Origin: Chrysophaeum taylorii
Taxonomy: Eukaryota > Sar > Pelagophyceae > Pelagomonadales > Pelagomonadaceae
NCBI GenBank assembly: GCA_029834535.1
Contig: JAQMWT010000011.1
Span: 1 to 64,000, forward strand
DNA: 64,000 nucleotides
Direction of reading: 5' to 3'
The notes beneath the pieces are model-generated. The model searched no databases. It had not been told where the DNA came from and saw only the letters and a program-made list of their open reading frames with translations. The position numbers were made by a program, and so were the translations under genes. This document shows, in pieces, positions 1 to 9,295 of the stretch. How positions within the stretch are numbered: the first letter of the stretch is position 1; every line of letters starts with the position of its first letter.

Positions 1-448
1 TTTCTGATGACCGCCACTCCACAACTTTCCGCTCGGCTCTACTTCCGCTCGCTGCTTTTCTTTTGTTGCTGGCTCTATGATCGCCTACTGCTCCCGCTCG
101 CAGTACTTACTTGCTCGCTCTTCTTTTGAAGCTGAATTGCTCGCTCTTTACGCCGCTACTGCTGAGCTCTCTTGGCTTCTCAAACTTTTTGATGACTTTG
201 ATCTCCCTCGTCACACGGTCCCAATGTATGTCGATAATAGCACCACCGTCACCCAAGTCCGTCTCCAATGTCTCACACGGCGCACCCGCCATCTTGACAT
301 TTGCTTTTACAGCACCGCCGAATATCATCGCAACCACATCATTAATCTCCAACACATTACTCGTCTTGACACCCTTAGCGATATTTTCACCCGCCGTACG
401 GAAGCTCCTTCCTTCCTCCGGCTTCGTGCTCGTTACCTCACTTCGTGA
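1..448 (+). mobile_element. Copia-type retrotransposon, 3' end of pol (RNase H)
   Basis: The open frame from base 11 to the stop at 446-448 translates to the RNase H tail of a Ty1/Copia polyprotein: S-x2-EAE-x-L-A-L (residues that normally read S-x-EAEY-x-A), then a WL-x-L-L segment, Y-x-DN, and RTRHLDI, the counterpart of the conserved RTKHIDI, followed by the L-x-DI-x-TR terminal motif. Two stop codons in the same frame at 5-10 mean either that the copy is broken just upstream or that the reading frame shifts there. Reverse transcriptase would lie left of the window. The pyrimidine-rich stretch and short tandem repeat that follow fit a polypurine/polypyrimidine region and LTR start, but no LTR pair can be shown because the 5' end is missing. 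Confidence 0.8.
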
Positions 449-514
449 TCTTCGCCCTGATCTCTGTTGTCTCTTTCTGCCACAATGCCTTTCCTGACGT
501 CTTCCTTCAAGCTT

Positions 515-640
515 CTCCTCTGTGAGGATCTCACTTACCCCTTTTTTTCCTTTTCTTTCTTTTCCAGCACCTGTGTGAGGACCTCACTTACCCCTTTTTC
601 CTTTTCTTTCTTTTCCAGCACCTGTGTGAGGAAGCTATGA
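515..640. repeat. Two-copy pyrimidine-rich tandem repeat of about 65 bp
   Basis: A unit made of CTGTGAGGA-x-CTCACTTACCCC, a T/C run and TTTTCCAGCACCTGTGTGAGG is present twice in a row, directly after the Copia RNase H stop codon. The location suggests the beginning of the element's LTR, but that is an inference from position only. Confidence 0.55.
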
Positions 641-1111
641 CAATTACCCCTGCACCACGTATCCAGTATCCCTACGTCATTCTCTTATCGCTAGTCTAAC
701 GCCTCATTCCATTCGTAACATCATGGGTCGTCGACACAACAAAAATGGTTGGGATAGTAGTAGGGGCAGACGTAGTAGTAGTCTTCGTAGTACCAAGTCG
801 GCACTTCTTCTTCTTCTTCTCGCGAATCCTTGACGACGTAGGTGTGGTAGTCGTCGTTCTTCGAACCGGCAAGTCTGAAGAGCGTCCGTCGTCGTCGTCG
901 TCGCCTTGGTGGTCTCGAATTACGTAGCTCGGAGGCCGTCTCTACACTCCTTGATCCCAGGCGCTGTCAGTGGGTGCCTAACGCAGCGAGCGCCGGTCGC
1001 GGTTGAGCAGAGAACAACGTTGTCCAGGCACTCGCACCAAGGGGAGTGAGCGCCGAGAGTCTCAAGGAGACGTCAATGCGGGAGAACTACTATTCGATGC
1101 GTCGACAACTA

Positions 1112-1147
<36 letters not shown>

Positions 1148-1786
1148 TTGGAACTCTCTCATCTAACCGACGTTGTGCCGCTGCGGCATACCCAAACAAA
1201 CCAACCCCACCGGGGGACCTCTGGGAATGGACTGGCAGTAGTGTGCCGCTGCGACCCGTGTCGACGAGATCAAGTACGCCCCAAGAGAAGTGCCATCTCG
1301 AAGAAGAAGGTCCCCGCGCCTACAAAGTGAGTGCCAAACAAACGGCCACCTCCGTTGTTCGTTCACAGAGGAAAATCCTGATGCGGGCCACCCCATGGGA
1401 TTCACGAGGTGACTTGCAACGGCGCAAGTTGCGTCCTCGTCGAGGCCCTCCCTTTCTTAAGGGGGCGGGCACTAATGTAACTAGTGGGTCGTCGGCGAGA
1501 CGAAGGGAAAGTGCGACGAGTCGAGGTTCTCGTAGCGGCCGCCTCGTCGTTGGGCGCGGTATCCTTTAAGAGGCGATACGCCCCAGACCGTGGTGTCACC
1601 TCCACCTCACCAAGGTCCGCCCCGCCTATCGGAGGAAGGCGCCGGCACTTGATCATCTCCAGCGCGTGTCCTTGATTTAAATAATAAAGTCCAATGTCTC
1701 CCTCAATATCCACTACACGGACGGACGGACGGACGGACGGACGGCCCCTCCGACAGACACGGAAAAGTTTGAAGTTTGTCTTCTTC
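641..1786. other. Intergenic stretch, no supported gene; GGC and ACGG runs
   Basis: I see no credible gene here. The stretch holds a (GGC)n run at 1112-1147 and an (ACGG)n run at 1715-1744. Open frames crossing the GGC run are low-complexity arginine or glycine tracts and lack protein-like composition. The last part is the likely 3' flank of the eL24 gene. Confidence 0.6.
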
Positions 1787-2311
1787 TTAACGCTTCGAGC
1801 CGCCGCGGGCGTTCTTGTTGTAGCCCTTGGAGCTCTTGGAAGAGACGTTGGCCTTGGCCTGGGCGGCCGCCGCCTTCTGCTTGGCCTTCTCAGCCTTGTT
1901 GGCCTTGGAGCGCTCCTTGACCTCGCGCAATGCGGCTTCACGCTGCGCGCTACGGACCTCCGGCTTTTGATTCCGGAGCTTCTTGATGTCGTCGGCCGAG
2001 GTCCCGACGATGGCGCGCTGGACCTTGACGACGCGCCGGCTCTTCTTCTTCGCGCCCTCCTCGACCTTGCCCTTCTTGTTCATGATCCGCCACCGCAGCG
2101 TCCAGGTCAACTTCGCAGGCTTCTTGCGCTGCTGCATCAGGCCTGTGAACACGACGCCGACGTGACGACAATCAATTTCCTATAGAAACGCACTCTTGCT
2201 CTTTCGGTTGATGAGCATGAGCGGGGTCCCGTCCCGCTTCACGAACTTCATCCCGTGCCCCGGGAAGATGTTAAACTCAGAGAACGCGCACTTGTCCGTC
2301 TTGACGACCAT
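1787..2311 (-). CDS. RPL24: 60S ribosomal protein eL24, two exons
   Basis: Ribosomal protein of the large cytosolic subunit. Reading on the minus strand, exon 1 (2311-2194) gives MVVKTDKCAFSEFNIFPGHG, the eL24 N-terminus with its F-x-IFPGHG signature; the intron (2193-2143, 51 bases, GTGCGT...CACAG) joins K-S-K-S to LMQQRKKPAKLTWT, and exon 2 (2142-1787) carries the conserved NQKPEVRxAQREAA block and an Ala/Lys/Ser-rich basic tail. The spliced product is 157 residues, the usual eL24 length. The family's first zinc-binding cysteine region is reduced to one Cys here (C8). It is divergently arranged with the IQ-repeat gene, whose ATG lies 65 bases away, so the two probably share a promoter region. 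Splice sites are inferred by homology and reading frame. Confidence 0.93.
2143..2193 (-). other. 51-base intron of eL24
   Basis: Donor GTGCGT and acceptor CACAG flank the segment on the minus strand. Removing it restores the eL24 frame between SKS and LMQQ; left in, the frame meets a stop almost at once. Confidence 0.85.
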
Positions 2312-2376
2312 ATCGGCGACAGTCTAGGGTAAGGCTCTCTAACTCTGTTCGGCCGCAGGATACGCCAGATACCACG
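2312..2376. promoter_or_regulatory. 65-bp divergent promoter region, eL24 / IQ protein
   Basis: The whole space between the two divergent ATGs is 65 bases, so core promoter and 5' UTRs of both genes must lie here or overlap coding sequence. No TATA box is visible. Confidence 0.5.
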
Positions 2377-5300
2377 ATGGCTTCTTCTTCTTCTTCTTCG
2401 GAAGAAGTCGTCGCGATGGTCGGCTTTTTGCGGGGGGATGAGCTCCAGGCGCTCGTCAACAAGAAGACCTCGAAGGCACTTGTGCGCGCCGCGCTCAAGG
2501 GCCGCCGCCGCCGCGCGAGACTGCGAACGACGCGCGCGCGGACGCTACCCGTGCTCCGGGCCGAGGTGCGGTCCATTGCCCGAGCGGTGGGAGTATCGGA
2601 GGAGCGCGGTCTCGAGCTCCACGGGGCGCAAGGAGCCTGGGCGCTCCCTCGCCGGGGCCTCGGCGACGACAGAAATCTGGAACGGGCACTCGCCCGTCTG
2701 CCGCCGTTGCCGCGCCGAACGGTAGCGACCGTGTCCGCGCGCCTCGAGCGCAAGAGACGCCTCCTCGCCTTCGCGCGCTGGTGCCGCCACGCCCAACTCG
2801 CACGGAACGCGGCGGAATTGACAGCGTGGGTTAGGTTCGTCGCCGCGCGTCGCATCGCGCGAGCGCTGTTCCTCGCCGACGCGAGGGCGGACTTGAGTCG
2901 ATGGCGCGTCGCTACTCTCAGGGCAAAGCGCGCGACGTTTGGCGCCGCGGCGACAGCCTGCGAGCGCGTTGCGCGCGGCTTTCTCGCCCGCCGCCGCATC
3001 TCGCGCCTTCGCAGGGTTTTGGCGGCAACGGTGCTGCAGACATGGATGCGCGAGCGAGCCCGATGCTCGCTCGCCGCGCAGACCATACGACGCCGCGTCA
3101 CATGCCAATTTATATCTAACGCGCGAAGTCGTCACGGGTGTGCCGCCGCCAAGGTTCCTACTATGCAGCGAGAGGCCGACGGGCGCCGCCACTCGGCCGC
3201 TTGTGCTATCCAGCGCTCGATGCGAAAGCGTCGATGCGAGCAAACGCCGCCGCCGCCGCCGCCAGAGGAAGCGCCACCCAGGAGTGTAATTGTCGTGGAG
3301 GCGCCGGCGCCGCCGGAGCCGCCGAGCTTTTTCGAGGAAGGAGAAGTAACGGCTGCGGAGCTGCAGTTGGTCGCGCGACGCGGTGCGGTGCGGCGCCGCG
3401 CGCGAGCTGCCACGAGGCTGCAGCGGGCCTACCGAGCCTACGCGATGCGCGGCGCTGCGGTCAAGATGTGTGTCCAGCGCACCCGCCGCGGCTACGAGAC
3501 GCGCACGAGTCTGGACACCCGCGCGAGGGCAGCTGCCACTGCCTCTGCAAAGACGCTCCAGCGGACCTTCCGTGGCTACAAGGCGCGCAAACGGCACACC
3601 ATCATTGAGAAGCAGGCAAAGGCTGCGGACGCAGCGTCTGCCGAGACGCTCCAACGTTCATACCGCGGGTTCAAGGCGCGCAAACAGCACACCATCATTG
3701 AGAAGCAGGCACAGGCTGCGGTCGCAGCGTCTGCCGAGACACTCCAACGAACGTACCGCGGGTTCAAGGCGCGCAAACAGCACACCATCATTGAGAAGCA
3801 GGCAAAGGCTGCGGTCGCAGCGTCTGCCGAGACGCTCCAACGAACGTACCGCGGCTACAAGGCGCGCAAACGGCACACCATCATTGAGAAGCAGGCAAAG
3901 GCTGCGGTCGCAGCGTCTGCCGAGACGCTCCAACGAACGTACCGCGGGTTCAAGGCGCGCAAACGGCACACCATCATTGAGAAGCAGGCAAAGGCTGCGG
4001 ACGCAGCGTCTGCCGAGACGCTCCAACGTTCATACCGCGGGTTCAAGGCGCGCAAACAGCACACCATCATTGAGAAGCAGGCACAGGCTGCGGTCGCAGC
4101 GTCTGCCGAGACACTCCAACGAACGTACCGCGGGTTCAAGGCGCGCAAACAACACACCATCATTGAGAAGCAGGCAAAGGCTGCGGTCGCAGCGTCTGCC
4201 GAGACGCTCCAACGAACGTACCGCGGCTACAAGGCGCGCAAACGGCACACCATCATTGAGAAGCAGGCAAAGGCTGCGGTCGCAGCGTCTGCCGAGACGC
4301 TCCAACGAACGTACCGCGGGTTCAAGGCGCGCAAACAGCACACCATCATTGAGAAGCAGGCAAAGGCTGCGGTCGCAGCGTCTGCCGAGACGCTCCAACG
4401 AACGTACCGCGGGTTCAAGGCGCGCAAACGGCACACCATCATTGAGAAGCAGGCACAGGCTGCGGTCGCAGCGTCTGCCGAGACGCTCCAACGAACGTAC
4501 CGCGGGTTCAAGGCGCGCAAACGGCACACCATCATTGAGAAACAGGCTGCGGTCGCAGCGTCTGCCGAGACGCTCCAACGAACGTACCGCGGGTTCAAGG
4601 CGCGCAAACAGCACACCATCATTGAGAAGCAGGCACAGGCTGCGGTCGCAGCGTCTGCCGAGACGCTCCAACGAACGTACCGCGGGTTCAAGGCGCGCAA
4701 ACAGCACACCATCATTGAGAAGCAGGCAAAGGCTGCGGTCGCAGCGTCTGCCGAGACGCTCCAACGAACGTACCGCGGGTTCAAGGCGCGCAAACAGCAC
4801 ACCATCATTGAGAAGCAGGCACAGGCTGTGGTCGCAGCGTCTGCGGAGACGCTCCAACGAACGTACCGCGGGTTCAAGGCGCGCAAACAGCACACCATCA
4901 TTGAGAAGCAGGCACAGGCTGCGGTCGCAGCGTCTGCCGAGACGCTCCAACGAACGTACCGCGGGTTCAAGGCGCGCAAACAGCACACCATCATTGAGAA
5001 GCAGGCACAGGCTGTAGTCGAGGCTGGGGCGAAGAAGGTGCAGCGCGCGTATCGAGGGTTAATGATGCGCAAAAATCGGCACGCTATCGAGAAGCGGGCA
5101 AAAGAGGCCATTGAAGCTGGCGCGAAGAAGGTCCAGGGCGTATATCGGGGATTCGCGACACGCAAGCATCTGGCGATCCACGCGATCTCGACCACTGATT
5201 CCGCGGTCTTGACAGTCCGGCGCACGCGCCGCGGTTTGAAGGCAAGCAAACGGCTGGGTATCGAGGAAGAGGCGATCTCGACAGTGCAGCGCGCATATCG

Positions 5301-6645
5301 CGGTAGCCGCGACAGGGCGGTGGCGACAGTCAAGCGCGCGCGTCGTAGTTCGTCCCTCGAGCCGGTGGAGGTCGCAACGCCGAGGCACGAGGTGGCGACT
5401 CAGACGCCACCTTCAGCAGGCGTAGCCATCCAGACGACGACACCGAGGCTCGCGACGCAGACCGCGTCCACCGCAGTGGAGGTATCGTCATCGGCGACGC
5501 AAACGCTGTGGGATGTGTCGAGCTACCACGAGATGCGCGCGGCGTACGCGGCGGCGCAAGACGCGCGGCACGGAGAAGTCGCGGCCCGCATCCAGCGGGC
5601 GTGGCGACGGGGGCTGCGGGCAGTCGCGCGGGCGCGCGCGTGCGCTCGTATCCAGCGGCTCGCGCGAAAAAGGGCGCGGCGGCGCCGAGTCCGGCGCGCG
5701 CGTGCCGTGGTCGCGCTCCAGCGGCGACAGCGACGGCGCCTCGCTTCGCGAGCTGTGGAGGTCAGGCGCGCCGAAAAGCGTTGTGAAATTCGCGAGCGAC
5801 GCGTAGCCGACCGCGCGGCGGCGTACATCCAGGCGCGAGTGCGCGGATCGCTCGTGCGGATCGGCCTCTCGCTCGAGGCCGAGGACCGGCGACAAAAAGC
5901 GCGGGCTGCGCTCCGTTCGCGGCGCGAGGCGAGGGTCGTCGCGCTCCAGTGCTGGACGCGCCGGCTCGCCGCGAAGGTCGTCGCGCGCCGGTTGCGGCAA
6001 GAACGGCGCGCTGCCGACGAGGTCCGGGAAAAAGAGCTCGAACTCGAGGCCGTGCTCGACCAGATGAAACGCGAGCTCGAAGTCGAGCTGATGACGTCGC
6101 GAGTGCAGAACGCGTACCGCAGACGAATGGCGCGGCGGCGTGTCGACGCGCAGATGCGCGCCCTCGTCGACGCCGAGCGCGCGCGCGTGCTCGCGGTCAA
6201 CTTCGCGGGCGCGAGTCGGATACAGGCGCTCGCGCGAGGCGCGTACCAGCGTGCTTTGTACGCGCGGGAAAGGCCAAAGCTCGAGGAGTGCAAGATCATC
6301 CGCGACGCGCTCATCAAGATGCGCGCGCGCTCCGAGGAGGACATCCAGCGCATCGAGGCGCGCCTCGCTCACCTCGACCGTTTTGGGCCTTCGGAGTATC
6401 TCTGGAGCGGTGTCCGCAAGCACGTCCAAGAAGAGCAGGAGCCAACGGACGCCTGGATTCGAGCTTACGATGCTTCGGCTCAGGCGTACTACTACTACAA
6501 CACGATCACGGGCGAGGCGAGCTGGCTCGACCCGTCGACGCACGACACCGGTGACACCAACCCCGACGCTCTCTACGCCGCCTACGACGCCGCCTTCTGC
6601 GAGTGGCAGCAGAATTCGAATTCGACGACGGTCCGTTGGAGTTAG
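2377..6645 (+). CDS. IQ-motif repeat protein with C-terminal WW domain (1422 aa)
   Basis: A single-exon, very basic protein built around calmodulin/light-chain-binding IQ motifs of the form LQRTYRGFKARK. After a Ser-rich N-terminus (residues 1-10) come isolated IQ-like motifs (about 215-400), then 16 nearly identical 31-residue units (402-895), then more diverged IQ units (to about 990), a Thr/Val-rich spacer, further helical IQ-like segments (about 1070-1310), and a WW domain near residues 1365-1395 (W-x-RAYDA...YYYYNTITGEASW-x-DP). Architecture resembles spindle or cilium scaffold proteins with long IQ helices (ASPM-like), but the WW module at the C-terminus and absence of calponin-homology domains argue against true ASPM. 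I infer a calmodulin-regulated cytoskeletal scaffold. The ATG at 2377 is the first in frame and lies 65 bases from the divergent eL24 start. Confidence 0.85.
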   Translation: MASSSSSSEEVVAMVGFLRGDELQALVNKKTSKALVRAALKGRRRRARLRTTRARTLPVLRAEVRSIARAVGVSEERGLELHGAQGAWALPRRGLGDDRNLERALARLPPLPRRTVATVSARLERKRRLLAFARWCRHAQLARNAAELTAWVRFVAARRIARALFLADARADLSRWRVATLRAKRATFGAAATACERVARGFLARRRISRLRRVLAATVLQTWMRERARCSLAAQTIRRRVTCQFISNARSRHGCAAAKVPTMQREADGRRHSAACAIQRSMRKRRCEQTPPPPPPEEAPPRSVIVVEAPAPPEPPSFFEEGEVTAAELQLVARRGAVRRRARAATRLQRAYRAYAMRGAAVKMCVQRTRRGYETRTSLDTRARAAATASAKTLQRTFRGYKARKRHTIIEKQAKAADAASAETLQRSYRGFKARKQHTIIEKQAQAAVAASAETLQRTYRGFKARKQHTIIEKQAKAAVAASAETLQRTYRGYKARKRHTIIEKQAKAAVAASAETLQRTYRGFKARKRHTIIEKQAKAADAASAETLQRSYRGFKARKQHTIIEKQAQAAVAASAETLQRTYRGFKARKQHTIIEKQAKAAVAASAETLQRTYRGYKARKRHTIIEKQAKAAVAASAETLQRTYRGFKARKQHTIIEKQAKAAVAASAETLQRTYRGFKARKRHTIIEKQAQAAVAASAETLQRTYRGFKARKRHTIIEKQAAVAASAETLQRTYRGFKARKQHTIIEKQAQAAVAASAETLQRTYRGFKARKQHTIIEKQAKAAVAASAETLQRTYRGFKARKQHTIIEKQAQAVVAASAETLQRTYRGFKARKQHTIIEKQAQAAVAASAETLQRTYRGFKARKQHTIIEKQAQAVVEAGAKKVQRAYRGLMMRKNRHAIEKRAKEAIEAGAKKVQGVYRGFATRKHLAIHAISTTDSAVLTVRRTRRGLKASKRLGIEEEAISTVQRAYRGSRDRAVATVKRARRSSSLEPVEVATPRHEVATQTPPSAGVAIQTTTPRLATQTASTAVEVSSSATQTLWDVSSYHEMRAAYAAAQDARHGEVAARIQRAWRRGLRAVARARACARIQRLARKRARRRRVRRARAVVALQRRQRRRLASRAVEVRRAEKRCEIRERRVADRAAAYIQARVRGSLVRIGLSLEAEDRRQKARAALRSRREARVVALQCWTRRLAAKVVARRLRQERRAADEVREKELELEAVLDQMKRELEVELMTSRVQNAYRRRMARRRVDAQMRALVDAERARVLAVNFAGASRIQALARGAYQRALYARERPKLEECKIIRDALIKMRARSEEDIQRIEARLAHLDRFGPSEYLWSGVRKHVQEEQEPTDAWIRAYDASAQAYYYYNTITGEASWLDPSTHDTGDTNPDALYAAYDAAFCEWQQNSNSTTVRWS
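3580..5061 (+). repeat. 16-copy 93-bp in-frame repeat coding IQ motifs
   Basis: Sixteen head-to-tail 93-bp units encode 31 residues each (one unit, about 4519-4605, lacks two codons). Variation is confined to a few sites: Q/R after KARK, K/Q after EKQA, V/D or V/V, T/S and F/Y. Units 1-4 and 5-8 show the same order of variants, so a 372-bp block (from about 3601 and again from 3973) was duplicated as a whole. Near-identity at DNA level implies recent expansion or gene conversion. Confidence 0.95.
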
Positions 6646-7181
6646 AAAGTGTCCAGCTAGAGTCAGTCAAGGGTTTTTTTTCCTTTACCCTAGCGAACTG
6701 GGCATGGTCTCTACACGAAGATGTTGCGAGAAAGACAGACACCAAGTGCGCGCGGCTTCCTCCGCAAGCTCGCCAGATCTTCACGCGGCTCCATCGGCAC
6801 GCTGCCTGCCGAGAGCTCTCTCAAGGAATTGGCCACCTCGGCCGGCAACATGGTTCTTCTGTGTCGCGACGAAAATCAGCATACATGCTCGTCCTGTTGC
6901 GAGTGAACCGCGGTTCCACGGCGTGGGCCCGAAGCAAGACCTTTCAAACCTCGCGAGCGCGACGACAATCCCCGCGTAGACAGACGGCTTGCGACGATGG
7001 CTTGTAGTCGAGAGTTTTGTGTATATTGGCTTGCGAAAGCCGTTTCGGTTCGGCAGTTACAACAACAAGTATATCGTAATTTAGTTTACGTGTTGACTTT
7101 ACATTCTGCAGCAGAGTAAATTTTAAATTTGCTTTACCCCGAAGAAAATTGTAGATAACGCTGCTAACCATTATCGTTATT
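6646..7181. other. Intergenic, one weak 61-residue frame
   Basis: The first half is GC-rich and contains a short ATG-led frame (6721-6906, + strand, ending CSSCCE) that resembles nothing I recognise; it could be a tiny gene or chance. From about 7010 the sequence turns AT-rich and is probably the promoter of the downstream sulfotransferase-like gene. Confidence 0.4.
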
Positions 7182-8042
7182 ATGGCCATGTTGTGGTGGG
7201 CGTTGGTTGTCGTCGCGCGTGCCTATGGCGAGTCGACCGGTTTGGTGTGGCTGGCAGAGGGGTGCTCGGGGTCGACGGCGCTGCTGAAGATAAGCACGCA
7301 GCTTGTGAAGGCGGCCTCGCCGAGGACACCCGTGGTGGGGCTTGGCGAAGTGTGGCATACGAGGGACAATCCGCTCGAGCAGGTAATGTTGAACGAGTCC
7401 AAGTATAGCATCGCCAAGATCCAGCCGATGTATCTGAAGAAGGAGTCACCCGTTGATTTCCGCAAGAGGCCGTTGCCATTCACCTTGGTCGCCATGGCGA
7501 GATCCAACGTATTGGACTTTCTCGTGTGCGCACTTCGCGACGACTCCGCCCACGGCATGTGCGACAGTTTCAAACTTTACAGCAAGGAGTGCCTCCACGC
7601 GGCGGGGCATTTGGTGGACGAGGCTGGCCGCGCCGTCGAACCCTCCAAGAGCTGGTTCGAGAACCGTCACAAGCTCAAGGCGGATCGGCGCGTCCATCTC
7701 AACACGACCACCTTGATCTCCGCCCTCGAGCTCGCCTACCTCACGCAACGCAACGACTTCGCGCGCATCCTCAACCGCTTTGGGGCCCCCACCACCGTCT
7801 TCGAGTCATCCGACCTCCTCGACTGGTCTAGCGACGCCAAAGTCGAGACGAGCGCTCGCGCTTGGCAGATGATCTTGACCCTCGCGGGCTTGCACCTCGA
7901 GCTCGACGATATCCTCGCCGAGCTCGTGGCAATGGCCCTCCATCCTCCCGAGTGCGCCATTGCCCCCAAGATAGCCAACTACGAAGAAGTCGCCTCCACG
8001 ATACGGCGACACAAATCCTGGACCCACGTCCTTGACTGCTAA
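7182..8042 (+). CDS. Putative secretory-pathway sulfotransferase-like protein (286 aa)
   Basis: The protein starts with a hydrophobic signal or anchor (residues 2-15), directly followed by a strand and glycine-rich loop EGCSGSTAL (26-34), which matches the PAPS-binding 5'-phosphosulfate loop of sulfotransferases. About 80 residues later, LVAMARSNVLDFLVC resembles the 3'-phosphate-binding R-x-N-x2-D/R region of NodH/Stf0-type enzymes, and the C-terminal NYEEVASTIRRHKSWTHVLD resembles the closing helix of algal members. These enzymes move sulfate from PAPS to carbohydrates or lipids, typically in the Golgi lumen. Length (286) fits the family. Substrate cannot be deduced; the fold assignment rests on motif order only. 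Upstream 160 bases are AT-rich, unlike the gene body. Confidence 0.6.
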   Translation: MAMLWWALVVVARAYGESTGLVWLAEGCSGSTALLKISTQLVKAASPRTPVVGLGEVWHTRDNPLEQVMLNESKYSIAKIQPMYLKKESPVDFRKRPLPFTLVAMARSNVLDFLVCALRDDSAHGMCDSFKLYSKECLHAAGHLVDEAGRAVEPSKSWFENRHKLKADRRVHLNTTTLISALELAYLTQRNDFARILNRFGAPTTVFESSDLLDWSSDAKVETSARAWQMILTLAGLHLELDDILAELVAMALHPPECAIAPKIANYEEVASTIRRHKSWTHVLDC

Positions 8043-8085
8043 CGCCTTAGTTCTACGAACGCCTTTTTATTTTTCTAATCACCAT

Positions 8086-8119
<34 letters not shown>

Positions 8120-8560
8120 GGGACCCTTCTTTCGCGACACGACGTCTCTCCTCCTGCTCCTCCTCATCTTAGGACTGGGTTTTTGAACAAGAGTAATCAA
8201 TCATTGTTTGAACCATCACAGCTTCCGTAGCAACAAACAACGAGAAAGGGCCGCCGCCGCCGCCGCCGCCGATCGCAAAAAGGAGAACGACATCACGTTC
8301 CAAGCCCACCTCGGCCGTGTGTTGGGACAACGAAGGGGACGAACAACGCTGCTGATTTATTATTAGGGAATGATGGATCTGCCACGACTCTGGGGAAGAC
8401 GTGCGGGCGGGCGGCAAGAGGAGGAGGAGGAGGAAATGTGGGGGAGAAGCAGGAGGGTAAGAAAGTATGTCTTCATCACGTCTCCTCATCATCATCATCA
8501 GAATAAAAAGAAGAAGAACGAGGAAACGGAACTTGAAGGAAGTCGGTCGGTCGTCAAATC
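8043..8560. repeat. Intergenic with several triplet runs
   Basis: No gene seen. Holds a (GTC)n run near 8088-8120, a (GCC)n run near 8250-8271, a GGA run near 8418-8436 and an ATC run near 8487. These flank the 3' end of Ran. Confidence 0.6.
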
Positions 8561-9199
8561 TTAGAGGTCGTCGTCGTCGTCGGGAAGCGGAATGTTGGCC
8601 GCTTCTTGAAGCTCTTGTTCGTAGCGCTGGGCATCGCGAGGGTCGATGTGGAACTCGGGGGGGGCGAGAGCGGGGGCCTCGACGAAGTGAAGATTATTGT
8701 CTCCGGTGAGCTTCCGAGCCAACCACAAAAATGCTTTTTCAAAATTATAGTTTGACTTTGCCGATATGTCGTAGTACTGCAAATTTTTCTTGCGATGGAA
8801 AGTAATTTGCTTGGCCTTGACTTTGCGGTCCTTGATCTCGACCTTGTTTCCGCACAACACGATCGGAATGTTTTCGCAGACGCGCGTGAGGTCGCGATGC
8901 CAGTTCGGGACGTTTTTGTAGGTGATTCGCGACGTGACGTCGAACATGATGATTGCGCACTGCCCTTGGATGTAGTACCCGTCCCGGAGTCCCCCGAACC
9001 GCTCCTGGCCCGCAGTGTCCCATACGTTGAATTTTATCGGTCCCCGATTCGTATGGAAGACGAGGGGGTGCACCTCAACCCCAAGGGTTGCGACATACTT
9101 CTTCTCGAACTCGCCCGTCAGATGCCGCTTCACGAAGGTCGTCTTCCCAACGCCACCGTCCCCCACGAGAATCAGCTTAAACTCGGGACAACCTTCCAT
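8561..9199 (-). CDS. RAN: Ran small GTPase, with NKxE in the G4 motif
   Basis: Nuclear transport GTPase. The 212-residue product has the P-loop GDGGVGKT (13-20), switch [31 protein letters not shown] (switch II, 60-77), the Ran-specific basic patch [20 protein letters not shown], and the acidic C-terminus ending PDDDDDL, equivalent to the DEDDDL tail that binds Ran-binding proteins. The G4 guanine-specificity motif reads NKVE (N118-E121; codon GAG at 8837-8839) instead of the nearly invariant NKVD. The first ATG in frame is at 9199, matching the family's start; the frame is open a few codons further up but without ATG. It is divergent from the eL21 gene, 96 bases away. Confidence 0.95.
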   Translation of the reverse strand: MEGCPEFKLILVGDGGVGKTTFVKRHLTGEFEKKYVATLGVEVHPLVFHTNRGPIKFNVWDTAGQERFGGLRDGYYIQGQCAIIMFDVTSRITYKNVPNWHRDLTRVCENIPIVLCGNKVEIKDRKVKAKQITFHRKKNLQYYDISAKSNYNFEKAFLWLARKLTGDNNLHFVEAPALAPPEFHIDPRDAQRYEQELQEAANIPLPDDDDDL

Positions 9200-9295
9200 G
9201 CCTTTCGCGAGCGCCAAAGGCTGGCTCTAAGAATAACCACCACCACTCCCTAACGCAGCAGAGAGGGTTCGGATTAGCTCGCATCGCCAAGCAAG
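9200..9295. promoter_or_regulatory. 96-bp divergent promoter region, Ran / eL21
   Basis: Two constitutive housekeeping genes start back to back with only 96 bases between their ATGs, so this segment must contain both promoters. No clear TATA motif is seen. Confidence 0.5.

Noticed and set aside
745-927. 60-codon frame rich in Val, Phe and Ser
   Set aside because: Built from GTA/GTC and TTC triplet runs; no evidence of a gene.
1003-1569. 188-codon frame with a 12-Arg run across the GGC repeat
   Set aside because: No ATG start, composition driven by the triplet run, no motif.
4227-5333. Long minus-strand open frame across the IQ repeat
   Set aside because: It exists only because the 93-bp unit lacks stops in that frame; the plus-strand frame has IQ motifs, a proper start and a WW domain.
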